Positions 12,682 to 23,963 of a stretch of DNA of 64,000 nucleotides are shown in pieces (the first letter of the stretch is position 1; each line of letters begins with the position of its first letter). The DNA is taken from NCBI GenBank assembly GCA_013365365.1, contig JABVXU010000282.1:1-64000 (forward strand). The letters are read 5' to 3'. This DNA comes from Cruorifilaria tuberocauda (Eukaryota > Nematoda > Chromadorea > Rhabditida > Onchocercidae). The notes below the pieces were generated by a model that ran no database searches, was not told the DNA's origin, and was given only the letters and a program-made list of their open reading frames with translations. The position numbers and the translations under genes are program-made.

Positions 12682-14039
12682 TGTTCCTCTTGACCTAAGC
12701 AGTAAATGTTAAAAAGTGGTTTCAATCATTTATCTGTAACATTTTAACATACTTCAAGAGCTCATTTTAAACTTGATAAATTATGGAATTAATAAAGTCC
12801 GAAAACCCATGATTAAAACTCTTTGACATTACTTCAAAAAAATCCTAGAATGAAAAAGTGTAAAATTGATTAGTCTCGCTCTTACGGGTCACAATAATTG
12901 ATGATTAGGATGATGGAAAAAATTGAAAATACTGAATATTGAGGTGGTAGAAAAAAAAAGCCAATGAATGTGACAATTTTAATGAGAGGATTTGACACGT
13001 GACATTGTACAGAGAAAGAACAGTGATAATCACTATCGTTAGAAGATTCACTATCCGTTTGAAAATTTCACAACTTTAAATTTACCGTTTTAAAATTCCG
13101 CGCGTTGAATGATCCATTTTTCCTGTTTTGTTTTCAAATTTTAAAGTCTAAAAATAGTAGGTAATAGAGAGAGAGAAAGAAACAATTACAGATGAAATAT
13201 TTTCAAATAAGAATATGAATGAATAAAAATAAGGAAGGCAAAAAAAAAGTTATTTTTGTATATTTATATTTTTGTATAATACATAATAACATATTAAAAT
13301 ATATATTTAAAATTATAAAATATTAAATGATAATTTATTTTGTACAAATAATGCTAATATCAAATCAATTATATTGTATAAAAATATAATCATCTATTAT
13401 TATTTTCTGTTTCAATAAAAAAGTTAATTAATGAGTAAATAAATATGTGATGATGAAATCAGAAATAATGAAAGAATGAAAAGAAGTTATATGATAATAA
13501 TAAAATCTACACTTGATGAAAAGATAAGAGAAGGAAGGAATGGGATGGGAACCGACGTGCCACAACCATAACCAAAAGCTAAAATGAACAGGATGCTGGT
13601 TTGCGCTTCCCCACCATCCCAATAATGTTAGTTATCCTACGGTCGACAGACTAGCCTATCTGGGTGAGATGTGGGTGTGTGCGTCCGTTTCTCTTTTTCC
13701 CATCCATCTATCATCTATGCATCTATTTATATACATACTACATATAGATATATGCGTACGTGTGATCTCATGTCTATCTATGTACTAACTGACGCAATTA
13801 TTGTATTTCAGTTTCTCCTATATCTGTCCTTCTTTCTCACCACCTCATTCTTCCCTTCTTTATTTTCATTAACAAAAAAAAATGAAGAAACATTTTTACT
13901 TCCTAATATTCACTTATCACTTAACAGCAACAGTTCAGTAAACGTGAGATTAGAATTACAGAAGAGACAGAAGAAACCATGTGAATCTGTTTAATTCTTC
14001 CATTCCAAATGAAACTAACAGGTTGATTAGGACGCGCGC

Positions 14040-14110
14040 ATTCACATACATACACATACCACATACACACATACACATACATACACATACATATACATAT
14101 ACATAGAACG
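14040..14110. repeat. CA/CATA microsatellite
   Basis: Runs of CACATACATA, with ACATATACAT towards the end, over about 70 bases. The complementary strand gives a V/C/M/Y-rich ORF that has no gene-like features. Confidence 0.85.
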
Positions 14111-14195
14111 TTACCACAAACCTCCGCTACTGGTTTTATATACATTCCGCACAGACAGACAGAACGCACGCACACACACCCATACAGCGATGAGC

Positions 14196-14245
14196 AAGTA
14201 GTAGGAGTAGGAGTAGAAGTAGGAGTAGTAGGAGCAGCTGTGGTA
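14196..14245. repeat. AGTAGG trinucleotide/hexanucleotide repeat
   Basis: Imperfect AGT-AGG-AGT units (AGTAGTAGGAGTAGGAGTAG) followed by GCAGCTGTGGTAGTATTAGG. No coding context. Confidence 0.8.
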
Positions 14246-14324
14246 GTATTAGGGACATTTCAGGTCTCTCGTCGTCTAACAGCTATTCAGAAGACCTGAA
14301 ATGAAGATGGGAAGAAAGAGAGAC

Positions 14325-14720
14325 CTGCTATCACCTCCTCTCCCCTCCCCTCCTCTCCTCTTCACTCCCACTCCTTCCCGAGAAGAGGACGCATTGACGG
14401 GAGAAGCGCGCGCCTTCTTTGACCAGTTTTTACGCCATCTGCTCAGCCTTCGCATCTCTCGCACTCTGCCAGGTCATCCTCTACCACAACCTTCTATCTA
14501 TCCTGCATTCATCCTGCTTATCTACTGCTGACCGACTTCTGTCAATCTTCCCTCTCCTCTTCCTCCTTCCCTCTTCTCCTCCCGTCCTATTCCTCCTCCT
14601 CCTCATCATCCTTCTTCTCTTCCACCTCTTTCACTTCAACCTCAACCCCAACTTTAACCTTAATCTCAACTTCAACTTTAACCTCATACTTCTTTCCCAT
14701 TCCCATTCCTATTCCCATTA
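14325..14720. repeat. Long pyrimidine-rich tract
   Basis: On the plus strand this ~400-base stretch is mostly C and T (CCTCCTCTCCCCTCCCCTCC near 14335), ending in CTCAACTTCAACTTTAACCT-type hexamer repeats at 14635-14690. Overlapping ORFs on both strands (S/L-rich, and E/K-rich on the complement) follow from composition. Confidence 0.75.
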
Positions 14721-17330
14721 CATTCCGTACAGACAAAAACATACCAATTGAGAGAGAGAATGCTTTCACTTACTATACATACACTTTCAAAATAAGGGAT
14801 GTGCTAATTTCTCCTCCTATATATTCAAATAAACCTTAGGTTACCATCATATAAACTATTTTGGTATGTAAGATTTTTTCCAACATAAAACTTTCAGTAT
14901 TATTCGAATCGAATTTTTTTAAATTATAAGTACCACAGATATTTAGAAATTTAGAAATGATCAAAATAACATCATATATCAGAATAAATAAATTAGCATA
15001 TAAAACATCTATACAACTTACATTATTATACGGATTCTTATATATTTCAGTTTAACGTAATTTCTTTTTAATTCAAAATTATTTCAAAAAGCTTAAAAGG
15101 TCTTATGAGGGCTATAAGCTTCAACTGGAAGATTTTCTAATTTCTTTAAGTTTCAAGTGATCGTACATTTAAATAAGGCTAATTTCATCCTACCTTTTAA
15201 TCACGTTTAACAATTATTTGAATTAACCCAATATCACGTACTATCATTCTGGATAGCCAAGTAGTTGACCGTAAATTGCACAATCATTCATTCCCGTTAT
15301 CCCTATTTTCCTACCATATCATCCTATCATATCAAAATTTAACTATCCTATATTGCCTACTTTATCCAACCTTATTCCCTTCAAAATTTAAACCTGTTCT
15401 ACTGAACGTATGGGATAAGATGATGTGATCAAACAAATACATCATCGTATCCATACACACTTTAATTTAAAAAAAAAATTAAAATCCTATTCAATGAAAT
15501 GTTTTAAGTGAAAAAACATTCTATCAAAACTATCTCAAATTCATAAAATATCTAGTAAATATGTCGTATGAATACTTTAAACGCACGTTGATCACACTTC
15601 GATTACCCAAGTCATAAGACCCGCAAAATGCATGGTGAAATCTATCGATTTAGTTACGAAATCGGAAAAACTCAATTTATATATGAAACGCTTGCATTTG
15701 CTGAATTCCCAGAACATTACTGAAAGGAGCAGGGTGATTTAGGGTCATTAAGTGATTTCTACCCTACCACCATTAAAATTACTGCTATTTCTGAGACAGA
15801 TAAGATTAATGTTTTTTTTAAGCCCCAGAAGAGATCATAAAAAATTTTGAGAACGTACTGTAATGAACTGCATAAGAAAACAAAAATTAGAAATAAGCTG
15901 TAATGAACGACTTAAAATGCAGGTATATATCTTCGTTGCGAAAAGGAACAAAGAGGAGATCAGTTTTATTCAGGTAATTTGAGGGCAATAAATTATAGAT
16001 TCATAGGATCGACAAAAATACAATATAAAATTTCGATTAGTAACACACAACTTACGAAATCCAGGCATCCAGCATACAAATAAAAGCATATAATGAATGA
16101 TAAGTGATCAAATGAAAGCACCTGGCATTCTAAATCAGATGGCAACCTGTAAATTTAAAAACCTATAAATTGAGGTAACAGATAAAGAATGATAAAATGC
16201 AAGTGCCAAGCAAGTTATAGAATGATGGAATGTGTGTAATTTGCACAAAAATGATCGAATTGAAAGCAATAAAGTTTAACATACAAGCAGTGATAAACAC
16301 CAGCATAGTATTCAACGAAATTTTATTTGTCAAGCAGTAATATGAGACCAGTTGCAAAAGTATTTTCTACTAGTTAAAAATATAAGCCAATATATTGTAT
16401 CAAATTTAGTGAAAGGCAAGATAAATAATTTTCATAGATACAAGCACTATATTATCCAAATACAGTACTAACAATAACCAGCTGTGCAAAACAAGATTGC
16501 TCTGACTTACACTGGGAATTCTATTCACCAATGAAAGGCAAGATCGAAAACAAGAAGCTAAACCAAATAATTAATGGTTATTTCCAATACAATTTTTGTT
16601 CAAAAATTCATCGCAAAATTTGGAATTTTTGAAATTTCTGAAATTTTAAAAACATTAAAAAATTGTTATTTGGGCTTGATTAGTAGTTATATAATGATCA
16701 TACGCATAATGAAAACAAAACACTTTGCATGACTCCACTTAATTTAAATGTCTTGATTTGAAGAAGAGAAACGGATCAGAGGATAAGGTCAATTTCCCAG
16801 CTTAACAAAATATTTTACAGGGTTCTTAAATGTTAACGAAATATAGATACATAGAGATATGCTATTACAGTGATATATAATCACTAAAGAATTCTAATTT
16901 ACCGGAGAAATCCGGCAAATAGGATGATAAGGTCAACAATAAAGACATAAATCTACAACCAGACAACACTTCACAGTTAATATGGAAAACCAAGAAAATT
17001 ATAATGAAACGAAACAATGATAAGATGAAACTAAATAAGCTTCTCCAAATTTTATTGTTACCTCACTTCTTTAAGATATAATTTTAATTCACACTATCAC
17101 CTAAGTTGACTACGTCTAACCTTTTCGATATATGCTTTTATTGGAATTAACTAATCATATAAAAGGACCATTATTATTTAACTGATCCAAACACTTCGTT
17201 CTATATTTGCATCAATTGTAAAATCTGCCAAACTAATTAATGTATTTATGGGGTTATGACAATTAGAGAAAATAAAAAAATCAGTAATCATGTTAGTGAG
17301 AAGTAGCGATTAATGAAGTCATAAACTACC

Positions 17331-20300
17331 CTAACGGACAGATTGTACTAAACGAGATTTTTTTGTTGCTGATTTTAGTTTAGCGCTTTTATCGACTTTG
17401 AAACACCACCAAAGACGAAGACTTTCGTCGCTAGATGCACTCATAACATATTGTCCACATGGCGAAATCGTCATGCCCAAAACGCGTTCAGTATGTCCTG
17501 TCAATACCTTAAAAATGTTCACCTGTTAAAAAATGAAACTTATTACACAAAGACAAAACACATTCTGTCGAAGATATTTTTTTGGGCTTTACCATGTTTC
17601 AATTTCATACTCCATTTTCGATTTCTGAGTTAATAATTCATTATTTTATATAATGAGCTCTTCCCACTTTGCTAGTGATAAACAATAAATGAAAATCACA
17701 ATGCGTTACAATGTGAACAATCATTTCAGAATCAATACCTTAAGACAATTCATCGATGGATACTTCCATATTTTTAAATCGTTACCAGGGTATCCATGAC
17801 CACTAATTAATTCCTTGTAATTCGACGTAAATGCTAGTGCATTTACCTGAAAATATCCGGTATACATGAAATTCCTAGGTCTTATATTAGATTTATAAAT
17901 CCGAAAGTTATAGACACCTGACTATCAGTATCCTGACTGTGACTTAGTGTTCCACTGGCAAGATTCCAGAACTTAATCGTCCGATCGACAGTTCCACCAC
18001 CAGTTGCTAATGAATGTGCTTGATGAGGATTAAATGCAATCGCTTTCACCGACGCAAGATGATCGCTGAAATTATACAGTGGTTCCTGAAAAAATCCTAA
18101 TGAAACTTTGTAAGCTTTAGAGATGATCTTTTAAAAACATATTATGATCTCCGCATGACAGCAAATAAATCGGATTAGGCGTAGTGTGAAGTATAGATAT
18201 CATTACCAGATAGATTACTACTAACGCACATCTGAATATCGATTCCGTTAATCAAATCTTAACGACATCTATTTTAAAAGATAATCAGTCAAAGATCTGT
18301 TTTCAAAGATAAGAAATTATAAATTTTACAAGTTATCTAATGAAAACAGAATATTGCAAGATTAAAACAGCTGGAAATTGCACCGGATCTTCAGCTGTCA
18401 ACATTGAAGGTTCCCAAATTTTGACCATATTATCACCTCCACCACTAGCAAGATACTGACCATCACTACTCCATACAAGACCACAAACTTCCTGTCCATG
18501 TCCCGGAAATGTTCTGCAACTTAATTTCAAGTTAAGCAAAAATTTTGATATTCTAAGAAACAAAGGAATTCATAAAATAATTAAGAAACTATTCTAAGAT
18601 TCTCTTAGACTAAGTTCACAAAGCTGACTACTCTAATATCCCTTTTCACCAAACAGCAAATACAGAATGACAATGTGTATAAGGAAGATTTTGCTTATAA
18701 GCGATCATCAGCTTGAAAACTTCGTAATCATTCAACGCACGTTTGCCCATTACTGCGACATATCAAAATTTGGTTTGTACATATAAAATGTGCATACGCG
18801 CACGATAACAATGAAGAAAGTATCCGCATCATTTGTATCATCTAGTTTATCTTTTACACTAATTGACTTATCATAATGCATCGATTTCTGTACAAACCAA
18901 ATAATAAGTACGAATCATTTAGATACTTATCATAAGATATGGCAGCAATACGTCACGTTGTCAAACCTTTTACTCGATCATCACTTGATCGCAAAGAAAA
19001 AATTTCGTAATTTATGATTTATAAAAATTATTCACTAACATTTTTAATGTGAAGCTAAGTGAACTTAAAACTTCTATTATTTACTAATCGTTATCAGCAA
19101 TCCTTATATTCATGCTGATAGATGTTATTATCTGATGCACATAGCCATTCTTTGAATCTCAGACAACTCCAATTCGAATGAAACTCGACATATACGCGAG
19201 AGCACCATTTCAGGAATAAAACTTTTCTCACTATTAGTACAAGTGAAAAAAACCAAACGAACCCTATTTGGAAATCCCGAACCCGAACATCGTGATGGTG
19301 TATTCGTCCTGATCGACAACCACTGAAAAAAACTCCTATAACAATTAATTAAATTTCAAGCGAAACATAAAAAAGGTTAGCCCTGAAAAAAAAAGAGAAC
19401 CGTTTTTTGGGAAGCAAGGCAATGAACAGTCAAATATTCATAGAAAAGAAAATATTTGCCTGACTTTTGCCTTCGGTAACCTTTCCATGCAAAATTAGAT
19501 CGATTAGCAATTACAGCAGATCTTCAAAAGTCATTTTCGTCTCTTTCTTGAAAGCCATACAGAATTTGCCAGGAAAAAAGAAAAAAATTATAATAAAACT
19601 CACGCAGAAAGCACATGTTGACGCCAAGATAAACATCCTACACGACTTATTTGACACTGCATTGTTCGCAGCAAAGAATTTTCTCGTGCAGGATCGAATA
19701 ACTGAAATATTATTCCTGAATTCGCAGTTTTTCGAAAATTTTGCATCAAAATTTATATTTTTAATAGGGTTATAATTCAGAATGCCTTATTTGAATATTA
19801 TGAATCGAAAGAACCACCAAATATCCTAATACATAAGTGTTCACATGAAAAACGATTAAAAAATTAAATAACATTGGGTACTTCTCATCAAACAAGAACC
19901 AGTATCGTTAAGTTTCTCCAAACTTATATATAAACTAATCTAATCCACCAAAGGATATTAGGCAAAAAAATTTTTAAACATTAGTTTCTTTTTTTCATTT
20001 AAATAAACCTTGACATATCCATTTGAAAGCCCAATTGCCAAAACCGAGTTTTGTTCTGCCCACTGAACTGCTGTGATATAATTTCCAGATTCTTCTGGTA
20101 ATTCAAAGAGTGTCTGCAAATAAAATTAGATGTAATTAGGACCAATCTTTCAGTGAAGTAAATCTTGAAAGATGAACAATCGATAAATTACTGCTTCAAA
20201 GAGACATGGTGCCAAACATACACATGTATTAACACATATTTGCACAATCAGACCACAAATTGCAAGCAACAGACATATTGTCTAATCATTCGACAACACC

Positions 20301-22436
20301 CATGTTTGTGCCGAAAAGAATCATGTCACGTATCCAACCTTAAACACTAGTTCACAGTTCTGTGTTCGATAATTAGAAATTCCAACACAAAGATACTAAA
20401 ATTTAAAATATTTACAACAATCTCGCCAGTGGAAGCGTTCCATAGGTATAAAGCATAAGTTAGGGCAACAGCAATAACATTATCATAGCTCCAATGAATC
20501 ACATTCATATCTGAAAATCACGACATTTAAAATAAAAACAGTATAACCGATAACAAGAATTACAGTTAAATATAAACATTTTTGGGTATTATTTTCCCCA
20601 TCGTAGAAAAAGGATGAAATCACTGGTCAAAGCTAGTCAACTCTACTTCTATTTATATTTCAAAAATTCATCAAATTACATCAAAATTAACCCGAAATTC
20701 ATCTTTAACTGCCAATTCGTAACAATTTTGATAAGCTAATAATGAAACACTGTGCTATTCTTTGCCTTCCGGAAATCTCAAGAGATTTTCATCGAGAAAA
20801 CAAAAGCTAGAAAAAACTATATGAATGATCTGACCTTCAAAGCGTAACATCACCAGTAAAAAAACAAATAGAAATTGAGTCTAATCGATGTTCAGACATA
20901 CAGTAATCGTCCATAAAATTCGGCGCGTCCAGGATGCGTTCCGGGCTATTCGGTATATAACGTAATCCCTTGCTAACGCTTCCAGATGGCCTCAGAGTAC
21001 TTGATGTATAAAGTACTTTCGACTGATTCACGTAACCCAATGGTGGTAGTGGTGCTTGACCTTTTTTGTAACATAGTATTCTTTCATCATTGCTAGTATC
21101 CACGTCGTTCGCTGATTTCGCTAAAAATACGTAGATAAATAATTATAATATGGAAGTAAGAAAGCTTCAAAATATAAATTGATATCAGTACATATGTAGT
21201 AGCATTCCAAACCAATATGACAACTGTTCTGAAGAAGGAAACAACCATCTACCAATAAATTTTAAAAAAGTTCTTAACCAAAATATACCACGCATCATTT
21301 TCATCATGTAGACTTTTTCAGCTTTTGATGGACTGGTTGGTGCAGACGCTGACGTATTTAAAAGTGAATCACTCTGTAACAAATAAAAAGTACATAAGTT
21401 AGCTGTGGTGGATTTACAAATACACTTAGAAATGAAATAAAACTATCTTATTAAAGATCGAAATATAAAAGCAACTGTAGTTTACCACTACTAAAACAGA
21501 TCATGCAGAATCACGAACTTTCATTCTCTCAAACATCATAAATTATCTGTCATTATTTTGGATAATGGTAAATTATTATAAATTGCTTAACACAAACAGG
21601 CATCGAAACTATACCATCGAAAGCTCAGTAATCTCACAAATCTAATGAGCGATGTGATTAGGATTTATTAAAGTCACAATAAATGGAGTAAGACGCGGAT
21701 CGTGAAGGAAATTATTTTAAAAAAAAGGAGTCTCAATACACTGAACAAAGTTGAAACAGTTGAAACAAACTAAAAATGTTGACTAACTTCAGAATTATGA
21801 TTAACGAGGCAATGATTTGCGAATTCGAACTGCGTTTCACTTCGATTCGGAATGAACCGATCACCACCACCAACACCGCTATAATTGGGATTTCTCGATG
21901 GTGTAAGCTCACGTTTTTTTAAACCACCTTTTGATTTGTTAAATGAAATACTTGAATTATGACTTGGAGTTTTCTGGGACATAGAACGATTTTCCCTGAA
22001 ATCAGACAACTATAATTTGAAGTTGTGGTCTTTTCTTCAAAAGATCTATAACATAAATACATATAATAAGATTTTATTTAAACGCTGTGAATGTATAATT
22101 TCTCATCCAGTGCATTCCATTAACTCATTTTATGCATAATATTTCTATCCTTTAATGGTTGACATCATAATACCTTTTTTAGGAAACTTAGATGTGGCCT
22201 ATGATTAGATTTAGTGAAATAATTATTTGAAATCAAGCTTCATGAAACTAATGCGAATATTTGTTTTGCAACAAATCATCATCTGCCTTCATCTCGTATA
22301 CGCTGAAATCAATTCACTAAGCGAGGAAGTAAGTAACTTACTTCTTAGCACTTTTTGGAGTTTTATTGCTACTTGTTCGTGAATTATCATTTTGCTGACG
22401 ACGTGGCGTCTTGTTAGTCGAATCTTTAAATAGCAT
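17331..22436 (-). CDS. fzy-1: CDC20/Fizzy, anaphase-promoting complex co-activator, 12 exons, 525 aa
   Basis: Exons: 22436-22342, 21995-21788, 21373-21289, 21120-20902, 20510-20416, 20113-20009, 19701-19604, 19322-19263, 18513-~18369, 18085-17918, 17846-17739, 17522-17331 (stop TAG). Phases close exactly; 525 aa is near the usual CDC20 length. Visible motifs: KEN box at 32-34, split by intron 1; C-box DRFIPNR at 77-83; Mad2-binding-type KVLY; RYIPNSPERILDAPNFMDDY leading into a seven-blade WD40 propeller, with diagnostic RSGRIHHHDVR, GHGQEVCGL, LISGHGYPGNDLKIWKYP and SASSDESLRLWWCF. These separate it from Cdh1/Fzr. The protein activates APC/C to ubiquitinate securin and cyclin B at the metaphase-anaphase transition and is the spindle-checkpoint target. 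It ends VR rather than the usual IR tail. The exon 9 donor could instead be about 12 bases upstream; both keep frame. Confidence 0.95.
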
Positions 22437-23274
22437 TTTGCTATGAAGACCAGTAGATTGCGTATAATATTGCCTATAATGTTAGTAAAAACCTGAAAAA
22501 AAAACAATTTATCAAAATACGACCATTCTTGCCATTTCCAAAACTCTGCGCTAACATTTTTCGATCCCAAAATATTTAATTTTCTCATAAACCAATACTA
22601 CCAGTCCAACTGCAAACACCATGAACATTTATCGCTGCAGCACATTTGATTAACCATAATTTCACCATTCTTTTTGTACTCAGCCTCAAGGATGCAAAAA
22701 AAGTCGTAAATTAATTTAAATGACGAGAATTTACCATTTATCCGAATGTGAAACTTCTATGAAACATTATTAACAGCATCACAAAAGAAAATTTCTTAGT
22801 AATACTGCACAAACGGATAAAAATATTACTTATAAATCTAACCAACATCAACACTTTGCTTAACATTTTATACTTTCCCATGAAAACGTTAAACAAATAA
22901 CTTTGCTCCTGACAAATAAATTCAACTGCTGAACAATTAGTAAATAGTTTTATTTCTACCAACAACAGGCCCAAATATAGGCAAAATAAACCATAAACAT
23001 ATCAAAATATTTTACGGAAGTGACGATTTCAAGTGCAATATACGCATTTAAGCTATATATCGCAACAGTAACAAGAACTTGAGTCCATAATGAAATTAAA
23101 AATGAACTGAAGCAGCTACTGAAATCAAGTTCATTAAAATCATCCATCAATTAGAATTCTCGATAATCAAAAACTCGAAGTATAAAACTATATATGAAAA
23201 GATATTGAGATATTCTATACTCAATTGATTTAACACTAGTAAGTGAAATTCAGCTTACCAAATATCAATTTTTA

Positions 23275-23586
23275 TTGTTATCAACAAATCTAACAATCCA
23301 TAACAGTTTGAATATAACAAAAATTCTTACTCAAACAGAGTTGGAAGTTAGACATCAATTTAAACAGAATTCAAAGTATTGTTATGACGATATTAGGAAA
23401 GAAAGAATAAAACTACTGTTCGATGTGAATAATATAAGCGAACAAAAAATATTAGTCCAGAATTCGTGTATGAAAACTAAAATAAATGATATAATTTCTA
23501 ACATGTACCAAAAAAGATTATTTTCGTTCGAAGACTCAATTATAAATTCATTTCATGCTTTGATAAATTATACCATTAACTGTTAA
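23275..23586 (+). CDS. Possible small hypothetical ORF, 103 aa
   Basis: A single open frame of 103 codons lies in the 1.4 kb between CDC20 and the Utp12 gene, on the opposite strand. It is mostly hydrophilic, with an N/Q/K-rich middle (LEVRHQFKQNSKYCYDDIRK), two cysteines near the end and no signal peptide. No domain recognised. In DNA this AT-rich, a 100-codon ORF can arise by chance, so coding status is doubtful. Confidence 0.2.
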   Translation: MLSTNLTIHNSLNITKILTQTELEVRHQFKQNSKYCYDDIRKERIKLLFDVNNISEQKILVQNSCMKTKINDIISNMYQKRLFSFEDSIINSFHALINYTINC

Positions 23587-23830
23587 TATCACGTCCATAA
23601 TCACCCGATAACCAACTTAAGCAACTGCTACGCTGCACTGTGTCAGTGTTTCAGTAAATTGTAATAGAATTATTATTAGATTTAAGATTTTCAGAACTCC
23701 TCAAATTAAAATACATCTAAAGCTTATATAGACCAAAATAAACTCAGCATAACAAATGAAAACTAATTTGTTAAAAAATTTTCTGACCCAACAATTGAGC
23801 ACGACATACAAAATAGACACTGGGACCATT

Positions 23831-23904
23831 TCAACGTTCCATTTCTATTTCATTGCTATCACTACCATCATCATCATTATTATCATCATCATCATCATTG
23901 TCAC

Positions 23905-23963
<59 letters not shown>

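Larger units (their letters stand above)
12682..17330. other. Gene-poor spacer, BED gene to CDC20
   Basis: No ORF with splice-consistent continuation or recognisable domain was found on either strand over about 4.6 kb. Content is AT-rich DNA plus simple-sequence tracts at 14.0-14.7 kb. Short ORFs at 13.4-14.8 kb lie on those tracts and are compositional. Confidence 0.6.

Noticed and set aside
13921..14769. Overlapping ORFs on both strands (V/C/M/Y-rich, L/S/P-rich and E/K/V-rich)
   Set aside because: They are translations of CA and pyrimidine microsatellites.
19467..19775. 102-codon plus-strand ORF
   Set aside because: Antisense to CDC20 exon 7 (19701-19604) and its flanking introns.
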